Source of the DNA: Candidatus Nomurabacteria bacterium
GTDB taxonomy: Bacteria; Patescibacteriota; Saccharimonadia; Saccharimonadales; Saccharimonadaceae
DNA length: 12,293 nucleotides
Assembly: GCA_031287975.1 (NCBI GenBank)
Contig: JAITSF010000051.1
Location: forward strand, 1 to 12,293
Direction: 5' to 3'
The first letter of the stretch is position 1. Each line of letters begins with the position of its first letter. Made by a program: the position numbers and the translations under genes. This document shows, piece by piece, positions 11,777 through 12,293 of this stretch. A model generated the notes under the pieces. That model was not told where the DNA came from. It made no database searches and saw nothing but the letters and a program-made list of their open reading frames with translations.

Positions 11777-12293
11777 CTATAACTCCTCAAACCACGCCTG
11801 GTCAATCTCGACTTTCTCAACGTTGGTGATTTTCAACCCCAACCCAAGAGATTTTATCTTTTTTACAAGCGCAACACCATCAATCAAATCAATCTCAGCG
11901 CCCTCGCGAGAAGCTTCTTTGACGGCGTCTTTCGTAAAGGTGCTAGTAGTGATAAAAATACCCTTAGCGTCGCGACCGCGCAAAGAACCACCAAAGTCGC
12001 GAACTTCTTTGACGGGTATTGGTTTTTGCCACCTTTTACATTGAAATTGAACTCTGAAGCTGATGAATCCCGCGATTTTTAAAACACCACTGCCATCTAT
12101 GCCTCCATCGCCAGAGCGTCCGGTCACTTCTACTTGATCGACGCCAGATTCGCGAAGAATCCGCTGAGCCAAAGACTCAAAGGCCCCCGGACTTAACGTT
12201 TGCAGTATATTCATTAAGTATTCCTGCCAAGATTCCTCCTCCGGCTCGGCATCCTTAGCGAAAGATTTATTCGGTGATAAATTTCCCTGTTCG
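11777..12293 (-). CDS. mrr: Mrr-family restriction endonuclease, 5' end outside window
   Basis: The frame is open to the window edge, so the true start is beyond 12293. The linker reads NLSPNKSFAKDAEPEEESWQ EYLMNILQTLSPGAFESLAQ, as between the N-terminal winged helix and the catalytic domain of Mrr. The catalytic domain has VEVTGRSGDGGIDGSGVL, VQFQCKRW and DFGGSLRGRDAKGIFITTST, that is the D...QxK form of the PD-(D/E)XK nuclease site, then a tail IDLIDGVALVKKIKSLGLGL. Mrr-type enzymes cut modified DNA. A shorter reading from the ATG at 12212-12214 would lack the linker and is unlikely. The gene ends 19 bases before the TPR-HEPN gene and is probably its operon partner. Confidence 0.88.
   Translation of the reverse strand, partial: EQGNLSPNKSFAKDAEPEEESWQEYLMNILQTLSPGAFESLAQRILRESGVDQVEVTGRSGDGGIDGSGVLKIAGFISFRVQFQCKRWQKPIPVKEVRDFGGSLRGRDAKGIFITTSTFTKDAVKEASREGAEIDLIDGVALVKKIKSLGLGLKITNVEKVEIDQAWFEEL

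Overview
The window looks like a stretch of a Candidate Phyla Radiation genome, most likely Saccharibacteria (TM7). This is inferred from gene style and not from a marker gene: compact housekeeping genes, a FISUMP-type surface protein, standard code with TGA stops, and many extended -10 (TGnTAtAAT) promoters. Positions 1-4224 are a moderately GC-rich core, all on the minus strand. It holds the N-terminus of a probable phenylalanyl-tRNA synthetase alpha chain, rmuC, a PAP2 membrane phosphatase (4-base overlap with rmuC), thioredoxin reductase trxB, and a membrane-anchored FISUMP surface protein behind a near-consensus promoter (TTGACA, 16 bases, TATAAT).

From about 4225 the sequence becomes AT-richer and turns into an accessory/defence island. 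Positions 4316-5800 hold two similarly built minus-strand units: extended -10 promoter, structured leader hairpin with a conserved loop and compensating stem changes, a small three-helix membrane protein, and a terminator of almost the same sequence. Around them lie broken genes: a frameshifted XRE-type regulator, an unidentified C-terminal remnant, a frameshifted nucleoside 2-deoxyribosyltransferase-like gene with a diverged 81-base fragment of a paralogue 2.4 kb away, and the C-terminal PD-(D/E)XK piece of a type III restriction Res subunit. Three copies of a 33-base imperfect inverted repeat (5100, 8133, 8576) sit at promoter-like positions in this debris and may be operators of one lost or frameshifted regulator.

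Positions 6447-7584 encode a toxin-antitoxin pair: an HTH plus DUF4065 (Panacea) antitoxin overlapping a RelE-like toxin. Divergently, at 7650-8113, a second kind of structured leader (a predicted three-way junction) precedes a 70-aa Cys-rich protein of a widespread uncharacterised small family, ended by a 36-base palindromic terminator.

Positions 8747-12293 carry intact defence genes: an ApeA-like HEPN protein (plus strand), meeting tail to tail a two-gene minus-strand operon of an Mrr-type restriction endonuclease (5' end outside the window) and a TPR protein with a LA2681-type HEPN motif. Two HEPN ribonuclease candidates, an Mrr nuclease, a Panacea toxin-antitoxin pair and remnants of a type III restriction system together make a typical defence island with heavy turnover. 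No tRNA, rRNA, CRISPR array or insertion sequence was seen.
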